This document shows positions 1 to 6,311 of a DNA stretch of 6,325 bases, in pieces. The notes beneath the pieces are model-generated. The model had not been told where the DNA came from and made no database searches. It saw nothing but the letters and a program-made list of their open reading frames with translations. The first letter of the stretch is position 1. Every line of letters starts with the position of its first letter. The stretch is taken from positions 1 to 6,325 of the forward strand of contig JAGRJB010000126.1 of NCBI GenBank assembly GCA_020442965.1, given 5' to 3'. Made by a program: the position numbers and the translations under genes. Origin of the DNA: Pseudomonadales bacterium (GTDB lineage: Bacteria; Pseudomonadota; Gammaproteobacteria; Steroidobacterales; Steroidobacteraceae).

Positions 1-852
1 GATCACCATGACCGCCGTGCGCCCGTTGTACAGCCCCATCGTGCGTTCGTCTTCGGGCCCGTCGTACACATGCGCGACGTCACCGAGCCGCACGGCAGCA
101 CCATTGCGCCACGCGACGATCAAATCACGGTAGTCCGCAGCGCGTTGCGCGGCCGCATTGCCATAGATCTGCCACGCCAGCCGCTCGCCTTCCACCACCC
201 CACGCGGACGATTCGCGCTCGCTGACGACAACGCGCTACGCACATCTTCCAGCGACACCCCGAGCTGCGCGAGATGCAGCGGGTCGAGATCGATGCGTAC
301 GCCCGGCAGCGCCGCACCGCCGAGCTCGACATCGCCAACCCCCTCTACTTGCAACACACGCTGTTGAATGATGTTTGATACCGCACCGTATATGCCGGAC
401 GGCGTCAGCGTCGCCGAGGTGAGCGCGAGGATCAGGATCGGCGAGTCCGCCGGATTGACTTTCTGGTAGGTAGGGTTGCTCTTGAGCGCCGCCGGCAGAT
501 CGGCACGCGCCGCATTGATCGCCGCCTGCACATCGCGCGCGGCACCGTCTATGTCCCGATTGAGATCGAACTGCAGCGTAATACGACTCGAGCCAATGCC
601 CGACTGTGAGGTCATCTCGTTGACGCCGGCGATGGTGCCGAGGCGGCGCTCGAGGGGCGACGCCACACTCGATGCCATGGTGGCCGGACTCGCGCCCGGC
701 ATCCTGGCTTGCACACTGATGGTCGGAAAATCGACCTGCGGTAGCGGCGCTACCGGCAGGAGCCCGAAGGCAGCCGCACCGGACATTCCGATGCCGATCG
801 TCAGCAACAAGGTGCCGATCGGGCGGCGAATGAACGGCGCCGAAATATTCAT
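1..852 (-). CDS. mdtC: MdtC-like RND multidrug efflux pump subunit (N-terminal 284 codons; C-terminus outside window)
   Basis: Partial gene: the frame is open from an ATG at 852 to the window edge, giving 284 codons of a family usually about 1,020-1,040 residues long. RND subunits are inner-membrane proton/drug antiporters; in E. coli MdtC pairs with MdtB in a mixed trimer. The visible part covers the first membrane helix (about residues 10-32) and the first porter subdomains. It matches remembered E. coli MdtC closely at LPVAPLPQVDFP (32-43), PGASP-TMASSVASPLER (52-69), GAARDVQAAINAA (103-115) and VEGVGDVELGG (169-179). LPVAPLPQVDFP separates it from the MdtB type, which has LPxSALPEVDYP. 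The ATG overlaps the mdtB stop as ATGA, and the bases just upstream hold no convincing Shine-Dalgarno sequence, so coupled translation is likely. The proton-relay residues of transmembrane helices 4 and 10 lie beyond the edge, so pump competence cannot be judged. Identification as an RND subunit is secure; the MdtC assignment is very likely. Confidence 0.93.
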   Translation of the reverse strand, partial: MNISAPFIRRPIGTLLLTIGIGMSGAAAFGLLPVAPLPQVDFPTISVQARMPGASPATMASSVASPLERRLGTIAGVNEMTSQSGIGSSRITLQFDLNRDIDGAARDVQAAINAARADLPAALKSNPTYQKVNPADSPILILALTSATLTPSGIYGAVSNIIQQRVLQVEGVGDVELGGAALPGVRIDLDPLHLAQLGVSLEDVRSALSSASANRPRGVVEGERLAWQIYGNAAAQRAADYRDLIVAWRNGAAVRLGDVAHVYDGPEDERTMGLYNGRTAVMVI

Positions 853-3800
853 GACGTCGCCGGTGCGCCGGGTGCCGCGGCAGGTGCGCGCAATTTCGCC
901 GACCACCGCTCGAACGCGAGGAAGATCACCGGCGTCGTGAACAACGTCAACGCCTGACTGACAATCAAGCCACCCGCGATCGCCAGCCCCAGCGGGCGAC
1001 GCAATTCCGCACCCATCCCGCCGCCAAAAATCAGTGGCAACGCGGCGAACAAAGCCGCGAAAGTCGTCATCATGATGGGGCGGAATCGCAGCAGCGCCGC
1101 CTGCCGAATAGCCTGTGGCGCAGCGAGTCCTTGTGTGCGCTCAGCCTCGAGCGCAAAGTCGATCATCATGATGGCGTTCTTCTTGACGATACCGATCAGC
1201 AGCACGATACCGATGATGCCAATGACCCCGAGGTCGTTACCAGTCAGCAGCAGGGCTAACAAGGCGCCGACGCCGGCCGAGGGCAGTGTCGAGAGTATCG
1301 TCAAGGGATGCACGAAACTCTCGTACAGCACACCGAGTACGATGTACACGACGACGATCGCTGCGAGGATCAGGTACAACTCATTGGCAAGTGAGGCGCG
1401 AAATGCATCGGTGGCACCGACAAACTTGATCGTGATACCCGCTGGTATGCCGATCTGCTGCGTCAACTTCGTAATCGAATCCACTGCGGCACCCAGTGAC
1501 ACGCCCGGCGCCAGATCGAAGCCGATGGTCGCGGCCGGAAACTGCGCAACCCGCGAAATGATGAGCGGCGAGTCGCCTACCGTGAAGCTCGCAAGCGTAC
1601 TGAGCGGCACGAGCGCCCCGCCACTCGCCTGCACATACAACTTGCTCAATGCACTCGGACTCGTTGTCAGCTCCGGGTGGGCTTCTAGAATGACTCGGTA
1701 TTGCGTATAGGGCGTGAAGATTGTCGAAATGATCCGCTGACCGAAAGCGTCGTACAGCGCGCTGTCGATAGTCGCTGCGCTGACCCCGAGCCGCGCGGCC
1801 GTGTCCCGGTTGACGATCACGGTGACCGCCTTGCCCTGCTGCAACACATCCGATGTGATATTGATGACTTGCGACTCATTTGCCAGCGCCTTCACCAAGC
1901 GCTGTGCCGTGCCTGACACCTCATTGCTATCAGCACCCTGCAGCGAGAAGCGATACAAATTGGCGCCCGCAGCTGTATCGATCGTCAGATCCTGCACCGG
2001 CTGCAGATAAAGGCTCACGCCAGACAACACGCGCACGCGTTCTTGCAAGCGCGCAATCAGGTCCGCCTGGCTGCCGCGCTGGCCTTTCGGCGCCAGGTTG
2101 ATCAGCATCCGACCCTGATTCAGCGTCGGGTTCTGCCCGTCCACGCCGACGTTCGAACTGAGGCTTGCAACGTCCGGATCTTGCAGCACGAGGTCCGCCA
2201 CCTGCCCTTGTAGTTGCTGCATCCGTCCGAACGAGACGTCCTGCCCAGCGACGACCACCGCCCGCAGCTGGCCAGTGTCCTGCTCCGGAAACAAGCCTTT
2301 GGGAATTGCGACAAACAACAACGCCGTCAAGACGAGCGACCCGACGAAAATTGCCAGCATCATGCCTTGGCGCTCCAATACCCAGTCTAGCCAACTGGCA
2401 TAGTGACTGGTTAGCCGCTGAAACCAGACTGGCCCGCTGGGCTCGGGTTCGGCCCTGGAGTGCCCACGTTGGCCACCGAATTCGCGGGCCAGTAGCATGG
2501 GCACCAGTGTCAGTGCAACGATCGCGGAAATGATGATGGTGACAGCAAGCGTCACGGCAAACTCACGGAACAATCGGCCGACTACATCCCCCATGAACAA
2601 CAGCGGTATCAGCACCGCCACCAGGCTCACGGTCAGCGACATGATCGTAAAGCCAATTTCGCTCGATCCCTTGAGAGCCGCCGTGATACGCGTCTCGCCG
2701 GCCTCACGATAGCGGGCGATGTTCTCGACCACCACCACCGCGTCGTCGATCACAAATCCCGCGGCGATCGTCATCGCCATCAGCGTCAGGTTGTTGATAC
2801 TGAAATCTAACAGGTAGAGCGCTGCCAGGCTGCTGACCAGGGACAATGGCACGGCGACACTCGCAACCAGGGTAGCTTGCCAACTGCCGAGGAACAGGAA
2901 GACAGCGAGCGTCACCAGAACGACCGCCAGCACCAGCTCGAATTGCACATCCGTAACCGAGGCGCGTATACCCGCGGTGCGATCGGTCAGAATCGTCAGG
3001 TGCACGTCGGCGGGCAACTGCTGTGTGAGCTCGCCGAGCGTGCTCTTGATCGCATCGACGGTCGTGATGACGTTCGCGCCGGGTTGACGCTGCACGTCAA
3101 CGACGATTGCAGGCTCGCGATTCATCCAGGCGCCAAGCCGTACGTTCTCCGACGACTCCACGACCTCTGCAACATCTGCCAGACGCACTGGATTCTGATC
3201 ACGGAAGGCGACGATCAGCTCACGGTAGTCCTGCGCGCTGATGAGTTGGTCGTTAGCGTCGATGCTCCAGGAGCGGGTGGCACCGTCAAAACTGCCCTTG
3301 GCGCCATTGACATTGGCCACTGCGATCGCGCTGCTCAGCGAATCGAGCGACAGGCCGAGAGACGCCAGCTTGCTAACATTCGCCTGAATGCGCACCGCTG
3401 GTCGCTGTCCGCCTGACAGCGTCACGAGACCAACACCGGATATCTGCGATAAACGATTGGCGAGACGCTGTTCGACTATTCCCTGAATATCCGCCAGCGT
3501 GCGGGTCTTCGACGTGACACCGAGCGTCAGTATCGGAGCATCTGCCGGATTGACTTTGGCATAGATCGGCGGCGCCGGCAGATTCGATGGCAACAAAGTA
3601 CTGGCCGCATTGATCGCGGCCTGTACTTCCTGCTCGGCCACATCGAGCAGCAGATTGAGATCAAATTGCAGCACTATTGTTGACGCACCTGCGGAGGACG
3701 CGGACGACATGCGTTTAAGGCCAGTCATTTGGCCGAACTGACGCTCGAGCGGTGCCGTGACGGTCGCGGCGATCACATCTGGACTCGCTCCGGGATAGAG

Positions 3801-3947
3801 CGTGCTCACCTGGATGGTGGGATAGTCGACTTCGGGGAGCGCCGACAGTGGCAGGAAGCGGTACGCCACGGCGCCCGCGAGGAACAGCGCGAGCATGAAC
3901 AGCGTCGTCGCAACTGGCCGCAGAATAAACGGCCGGGACTGATTCAC
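849..3947 (-). CDS. mdtB: MdtB-like RND multidrug efflux pump subunit
   Basis: Complete 1,032-residue inner-membrane RND transporter (E. coli MdtB is about 1,040). It should exchange protons for drugs or bile-salt-like compounds from the membrane and periplasm, and in E. coli it forms a mixed trimer with MdtC. The N-terminal helix runs from about residue 11 to 32, followed by the MdtB-type signatures LPLSALPEVDYPTIQVSTLY (32-51) and TAPLERQFGQM (64-74). ISQISGVGLVTLSGGQRPAV-type sequence lies at about 166-185. Helix 4 carries GFVIDDAVVVVENI (397-410) with the paired proton-relay aspartates D401 and D402. Helix 10 carries VKKNAIMMIDFA (921-932), where K923 matches AcrB K940. RFRPIMMTT (954-962) and LYESFVHPLTILSTLP (874-889) are typical of the family. 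The switch-loop region (GVDGQNPTLN, 601-610) is short, as in MdtB. Start is GTG, overlapping the mdtA stop (GTGA); an AAGG lies 11 nt upstream, so coupling probably helps initiation. The C-terminus ends in an Ala/Pro-rich tail. No frameshift or lost key residue is seen. Confidence 0.97.
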   Translation of the reverse strand: MNQSRPFILRPVATTLFMLALFLAGAVAYRFLPLSALPEVDYPTIQVSTLYPGASPDVIAATVTAPLERQFGQMTGLKRMSSASSAGASTIVLQFDLNLLLDVAEQEVQAAINAASTLLPSNLPAPPIYAKVNPADAPILTLGVTSKTRTLADIQGIVEQRLANRLSQISGVGLVTLSGGQRPAVRIQANVSKLASLGLSLDSLSSAIAVANVNGAKGSFDGATRSWSIDANDQLISAQDYRELIVAFRDQNPVRLADVAEVVESSENVRLGAWMNREPAIVVDVQRQPGANVITTVDAIKSTLGELTQQLPADVHLTILTDRTAGIRASVTDVQFELVLAVVLVTLAVFLFLGSWQATLVASVAVPLSLVSSLAALYLLDFSINNLTLMAMTIAAGFVIDDAVVVVENIARYREAGETRITAALKGSSEIGFTIMSLTVSLVAVLIPLLFMGDVVGRLFREFAVTLAVTIIISAIVALTLVPMLLAREFGGQRGHSRAEPEPSGPVWFQRLTSHYASWLDWVLERQGMMLAIFVGSLVLTALLFVAIPKGLFPEQDTGQLRAVVVAGQDVSFGRMQQLQGQVADLVLQDPDVASLSSNVGVDGQNPTLNQGRMLINLAPKGQRGSQADLIARLQERVRVLSGVSLYLQPVQDLTIDTAAGANLYRFSLQGADSNEVSGTAQRLVKALANESQVINITSDVLQQGKAVTVIVNRDTAARLGVSAATIDSALYDAFGQRIISTIFTPYTQYRVILEAHPELTTSPSALSKLYVQASGGALVPLSTLASFTVGDSPLIISRVAQFPAATIGFDLAPGVSLGAAVDSITKLTQQIGIPAGITIKFVGATDAFRASLANELYLILAAIVVVYIVLGVLYESFVHPLTILSTLPSAGVGALLALLLTGNDLGVIGIIGIVLLIGIVKKNAIMMIDFALEAERTQGLAAPQAIRQAALLRFRPIMMTTFAALFAALPLIFGGGMGAELRRPLGLAIAGGLIVSQALTLFTTPVIFLAFERWSAKLRAPAAAPGAPATS

Positions 3948-5182
3948 GGTTGCGCTCGCCTTCGACCCTGACCATTCGCTGCGGAGGCTGCGCCACCGGC
4001 TGGCCGCGCATCCCCCGGCAGGCTGACGCGGGAGCCGTCGTCCAAACCATCCGCACCTTCTGTAATGACCTGGTGGCCTGATTTCAAGCCACTGAGTACC
4101 GCCACCTTGCTACCATCCGACGGTCCCGTTCTAACGAGTTGCAGCTTTGCCGTCTTGTCAGGCTGCAGTACGAAGACGAAATCGCCTTGTACGCCATGGC
4201 GGACAGCGCTCACGGGCACGGCGACTACGTCTCGCAACGTGTCGACGAGCAGCGCAATGTTGACAAACTGATTCGGAAACAGCGCACCATCGGCGTTGTC
4301 GAAGCGCGCCTTGGCCTTGACCGTGCCACTGGTCGGATCGATCTGATTGTCGAGCGTCAGAAAGCGCCCTTCAGCCAGCGCGGTCTGGTCGAACTGGTCG
4401 CGCGCGGTACACGACAAGACCGCGCCGGTTGCCAACTTCCGTTTGATAGTCATTAGCTCGGCCTGTGGCAGCGAGAACGCCACATCGATTGGCGATTGTT
4501 GTGTGATCGTAGCGATGCCATTGGCATCAGCAGTCGTTACGTAATCGCCCAGATCCACCTGCCGTAATCCGATGGTACCTGACACAGGCGCCTTGATGTC
4601 GGTGTAGCTGAGATTGAGTTTTGCAGTGCCCACAGCGGCGCGGTCGGCCGCAACCGCGCCTTCCAGCTGGCCAACGAGAGCTGCCTGTGCATCGACCTGT
4701 TGGCGCGCAATCGAATCCTGTGCGAGCAGCCCCTGATAGCGTTGCAGATCGACTTTGGCGGCCGCGAGCTGCGCCTGATCACGCAACAGATTCGCCTCGG
4801 CCTGCGCAACCGCGAGATGGAATGGTCGCGGGTCCACCAGTGCCAGGGTCTGGCCTTGTTTCACCTGTTGGCCCTCGGTGAAGGCGACACTTACCAGTGT
4901 CCCCGCGACTTGCGAGCGCACGGTCGCATTCACGATCGGTTGAACTGTTCCGACCGCTGTCAGTATGACGGGTATATTTGCCGCGGTTGCTGTGGCAATG
5001 CCAACCGTTGCGGCCGGGCGCCCGCGGCCCTGCGAAGCTGTGTCATTGCCGCGCAGCAGATACCAACCACCAACCGCAAGTCCAGTGAGCGCGATGACCA
5101 CGATCCATCCCCATCTGCGCGGGCGGCTGTCGTCTGGATGAACTTGCTGCTCAGATTCGTCCGATCGCAGGTCGCTTGCCAC
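3944..5182 (-). CDS. mdtA: MdtA-like periplasmic adaptor (membrane fusion protein) of RND efflux pump
   Basis: HlyD/AcrA-type adaptor of 412 residues from this start (E. coli MdtA is 415), bridging the MdtBC pump to a TolC-like channel. A charged cytoplasmic N-terminus is followed by a membrane segment (about residues 25-43, WGWIVVIALTGLAVGGWYLL) with no lipobox cysteine, so it is held by the helix rather than by lipid. The first lipoyl half is near 84-118 (VNATVRSQVAG, EGQQVKQGQTLALVDP). An alpha-helical hairpin spans about 120-190 (VAQAEANL, LQRYQGLLAQDSIARQQVDAQ), and the second lipoyl half has YTDIKAPVSGTIGLRQVDLG (193-212). The beta-barrel region carries LDNQIDPTSGTVKAKARF (277-294) and ALFPNQFVN (300-308). 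The tail is Gly/Ala/Arg-rich. I chose GTG at 5182 because AGGAG (5192-5188) sits 5 nt upstream. A longer frame can start at GTG 5197 (417 residues) but would have no ribosome binding site and would place this AGGAG inside the gene. First gene of the operon. Confidence 0.95.
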   Translation of the reverse strand: MASDLRSDESEQQVHPDDSRPRRWGWIVVIALTGLAVGGWYLLRGNDTASQGRGRPAATVGIATATAANIPVILTAVGTVQPIVNATVRSQVAGTLVSVAFTEGQQVKQGQTLALVDPRPFHLAVAQAEANLLRDQAQLAAAKVDLQRYQGLLAQDSIARQQVDAQAALVGQLEGAVAADRAAVGTAKLNLSYTDIKAPVSGTIGLRQVDLGDYVTTADANGIATITQQSPIDVAFSLPQAELMTIKRKLATGAVLSCTARDQFDQTALAEGRFLTLDNQIDPTSGTVKAKARFDNADGALFPNQFVNIALLVDTLRDVVAVPVSAVRHGVQGDFVFVLQPDKTAKLQLVRTGPSDGSKVAVLSGLKSGHQVITEGADGLDDGSRVSLPGDARPAGGAASAANGQGRRRAQP

Positions 5183-5187
5183 GTCGG

Positions 5188-5192
5188 CTCCT
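5188..5192 (-). promoter_or_regulatory. Shine-Dalgarno sequence deciding the mdtA start
   Basis: Read on the minus strand this is AGGAG, followed by 5 nt (CCGAC) and then GTG at 5182. It is a near-ideal ribosome binding site for the 412-residue form of MdtA. The alternative GTG at 5197 has no purine-rich motif at a suitable distance. Confidence 0.7.
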
Positions 5193-5199
5193 AGCACAC

Positions 5200-5212
5200 G
5201 CGCAACTTGCGC
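5200..5212. promoter_or_regulatory. Perfect 13-bp palindrome in the mdtA leader (candidate operator)
   Basis: GCGCAA-C-TTGCGC is a perfect inverted repeat with 6-bp arms around one central base. It lies between the -10-like element at 5221-5226 and the mdtA ribosome binding site. A site here would suit a repressor blocking transcription of the efflux operon. It could also fold as a small RNA hairpin, but the one-base centre makes a DNA-protein site more plausible. No regulator gene is in the window, so the binding protein is unknown and the function is inferred from position and symmetry only. Confidence 0.4.
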
Positions 5213-5220
5213 AAACGCTG

Positions 5221-5226
5221 ATCATA
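5221..5226 (-). promoter_or_regulatory. Candidate -10 element of the mdtABC operon promoter
   Basis: On the minus strand this reads TATGAT, one mismatch from the sigma-70 consensus TATAAT. It lies 38 bases before the preferred mdtA start, which would give a short leader. No good -35 is found at 16-18 nt upstream, where the sequence is GC-rich, so the promoter may be weak, activator-dependent or misplaced. Confidence 0.3.
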
Positions 5227-5259
5227 GCGACGAGGCGCTGCGCGGCCGAGCCTCTTAAC

Positions 5260-5273
5260 ATTTCATTTGAAAT
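5260..5273. promoter_or_regulatory. A/T-rich inverted repeat in the divergent intergenic region
   Basis: ATTTC-ATTT-GAAAT: perfect 5-bp arms around a 4-base spacer, in an A/T-rich island inside otherwise GC-rich DNA. It sits upstream of the candidate mdtA -10, about 35 bp away, and 127 bp before the plus-strand gene at 5400. The position suits an activator site or an upstream element serving either divergent gene. Short A/T inverted repeats also occur by chance, so this is only a candidate. Confidence 0.25.
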
Positions 5274-5320
5274 CGGCAGGCGCGTCGCTGACATAGCGCT
5301 GGTATTCCGCGAGTCGATAG

Positions 5321-5329
5321 TTGACGTCA
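5321..5329 (+). promoter_or_regulatory. Candidate -35 (TTGACG) overlapping a TGACGTCA palindrome
   Basis: TTGACG at 5321-5326 matches five of six bases of the sigma-70 -35 consensus and overlaps the perfect 8-bp palindrome TGACGTCA (5322-5329). It lies about 75 bp before the GTG at 5400, a sensible distance for the promoter of the small exported-protein gene. No good -10 follows at 16-18 nt, so the call is weak. Confidence 0.22.
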
Positions 5330-5387
5330 CAAGCGCAGTGACCAGCACTTTGGATTCGCATCTCTCAAACGCAACCGCAGCCAACTC

Positions 5388-5393
5388 AAGGAG
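5388..5393 (+). promoter_or_regulatory. Strong Shine-Dalgarno sequence for the gene at 5400
   Basis: AAGGAG followed by a 6-nt A/T spacer and then GTG at 5400. This is an almost ideal ribosome binding site. It supports the GTG start and the reality of this small gene, and suggests efficient translation. Confidence 0.8.
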
Positions 5394-5399
5394 AAATTT

Positions 5400-5798
5400 G
5401 TGCAACCCCAGATACTTAAGCGCCAGCTCAACAACTGGATGATCGCCGCAGCCGGCTCCGTGGCGCTACTGACTTTGACGACCGCGCATGCCAATCAGCC
5501 CGAACGACGCGCCGAGATCACGTTCGCGGCATTGGGCGGAATCCAGGACTGGCAATCGGACGGCGACAAGGGCATGTTCGTGCAAGGATTGAACAACAAA
5601 TGGTTCTACGCGACATTCTTCGGCCCCTGCCCCGAACTGCGCTTCGCCGAACGCATCGGTTTTGTCACCGAACCCGGTGGGGCACTCGATCGATTCAGCT
5701 CAGTCCTGGTGAATGGCGATCAGTGCAGTTTTCGCAGCTTCGCGCCGAGCGCCGCACCGCCGCGCGCACGTGCCGCCGCCGCAAGCAAAGAGCGATGA
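5400..5798 (+). CDS. Small exported two-cysteine protein, DUF6491-like
   Basis: A 132-residue protein of unknown function. Residues 1-31 look like a Sec signal peptide: basic start (K7, R8), hydrophobic core about 14-28 and an AHA cleavage site (29-31). The mature form would therefore be about 100 residues in the periplasm. The core runs from about I48 to A115 and includes IQDWQ (48-52), KWFYATFFGPCPELRFAERI (67-86), GFVT, LDRF (96-99) and NGDQCSF (105-111). Cysteines C77 and C109 could form a disulfide. This pattern fits my recollection of the DUF6491 family, whose role is not known to me. A Pro/Ala/Arg-rich tail (115-132) follows the core and looks disordered. The GTG start is set by AAGGAG six bases upstream. 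The gene is divergent from mdtABC, sharing a 217-bp control region, and is followed after 59 bp by a paralogue. A link to efflux is possible from position only. Existence is well supported; the family name is from memory. Confidence 0.85.
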   Translation: MQPQILKRQLNNWMIAAAGSVALLTLTTAHANQPERRAEITFAALGGIQDWQSDGDKGMFVQGLNNKWFYATFFGPCPELRFAERIGFVTEPGGALDRFSSVLVNGDQCSFRSFAPSAAPPRARAAAASKER

Positions 5799-5810
5799 AT
5801 CGCGAAAGCG

Positions 5811-5838
5811 GGCTGAGTCGCCCGCCCGCGACTCAGTC
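5811..5838 (+). other. Hairpin between the two small paralogous genes (possible weak terminator or mRNA processing element)
   Basis: GGCTGAGTCG (5811-5820) pairs with CGACTCAGTC (5829-5838): a 10-bp stem with one G-U wobble around the 8-base loop CCCGCCCG. It begins 12 bases after the stop of the first gene and ends 19 bases before the likely start of the second. No T-run follows, so it is not a classical intrinsic terminator. It could lower read-through, protect the upstream message from decay, or end transcription with Rho. The symmetry is clear in the sequence; its function is inferred. Confidence 0.45.
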
Positions 5839-5857
5839 ACATCACTAACCATCCATC

Positions 5858-6265
5858 GTGGTCGACGGATCGGCAACCACAGTGAACGCACTCAATCGAG
5901 TAGTCGCCGCCATCGCCATTCTGGCTGTCTGCGGCTTGGTCGTCGCCGGTGCGCAACTGGTCAACAAGCAGGACGCCCGACGATCAGTCGAAATTGCACC
6001 GGCCGCTGAGGACACGCTGGTGCAATCCGCAGACCTCACTCAGATAGTGTCATTCCGCTATATCAACGACCATACACTCGAAGTCAAAGACGATCGTGGC
6101 CGGCCGTTCACGATGGAATTTACGGCAAAGTGCGACGGTCTGGAGAAGGCCAAGTCCTTTTCACTGATCACCCACAGGTTCAATGATCTGGATCGCTTCG
6201 ATGGCATCGCGATTGCCGGCCATATCTGCAATTTCAAGAAATTCGCCCGCAAGATTGTTCCCTGA
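5858..6265 (+). CDS. Small membrane-anchored or exported two-cysteine protein, diverged paralogue of the 5400-5798 product
   Basis: A 135-residue protein with no function I can name. The N-terminus has one hydrophobic segment (about residues 15-33), either an anchor or a signal peptide with a possible AGA site at 30-32. The core from I63 to A130 aligns without gaps to the preceding protein over about 68 residues, roughly one quarter identical. It shares the first cysteine (C92), then 18 residues, LDRF (111-114), 9 residues, and the second cysteine (C124) followed by xFxxFA. This makes it a diverged DUF6491-like protein. It lacks the WFYATFFGPC aromatic/GPC segment (PFTMEFTAKC instead) and the Ala/Pro tail, and is richer in Lys. 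The start is uncertain. GTG 5858 is the first possible start after an in-frame stop and has no clear ribosome binding site. GTG 5882 would give 127 residues beginning NALNRVVAAIAI and looks equally natural. It may be co-transcribed with its neighbour or separated from it by the hairpin between them. Confidence 0.75.
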   Translation: MVDGSATTVNALNRVVAAIAILAVCGLVVAGAQLVNKQDARRSVEIAPAAEDTLVQSADLTQIVSFRYINDHTLEVKDDRGRPFTMEFTAKCDGLEKAKSFSLITHRFNDLDRFDGIAIAGHICNFKKFARKIVP

Positions 6266-6285
6266 GAGATCGCTCCATTTGTCTC

Positions 6286-6311
6286 CAGTAGTCTGTCATC
6301 GCAGACAACTG
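6286..6311 (+). terminator. Imperfect hairpin downstream of the second small gene
   Basis: CAGT-A-GTCTG pairs with CAGAC-A-ACTG around the loop TCATCG: a 9-bp stem with one A-A mismatch, beginning 20 bases after the stop codon. There is no T-run in the few bases left before the window edge, so it could be a Rho-assisted or weak terminator, or chance. No gene is visible in 6266-6325. Confidence 0.3.

Noticed and set aside
579..589. TAATACGACTC, identical to the first 11 bases of the phage T7 RNA polymerase promoter
   Set aside because: The match stops before the essential CACTATAG part, and the bases lie inside the conserved mdtC codons for SRITLQ. It is a chance match.
476..940. Open frame of 154 codons on the plus strand, antisense to mdtC and the end of mdtB
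   Set aside because: It has no recognisable domain and a Ser/Arg/Ala-rich composition, and it lies opposite strongly conserved RND coding sequence. It is typical of a shadow frame in GC-rich DNA.
1072..1710. Open frame of 212 codons on the plus strand, antisense to mdtB
   Set aside because: It is long but made of the low-complexity composition expected from the reverse complement of hydrophobic transporter codons. No ribosome binding site or family match was recognised.
1930..2394. Open frame of 154 codons on the minus strand, overlapping mdtB in another frame
   Set aside because: It lies wholly inside mdtB, with Arg/Gly/Ala-rich low-complexity sequence and no start context. It is an out-of-frame shadow.
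2877..3416. Open frame of 179 codons on the plus strand, antisense to mdtB
   Set aside because: It begins opposite well-conserved MdtB porter and helix sequence, shows no domain, and has the composition of a mirror frame.
5600..5848. Alternative plus-strand frame spanning the end of the first small gene
   Set aside because: It overlaps the DUF6491-like gene in another frame and is Arg-rich. It lacks the strong ribosome binding site that the 5400 gene has.
5921..5935. Possible lipobox (LAVC, residues 22-25) in the second small protein
   Set aside because: The residue before the cysteine is Val rather than Gly, Ala or Ser, and the cysteine sits in the middle of the hydrophobic segment. Lipidation is unlikely.
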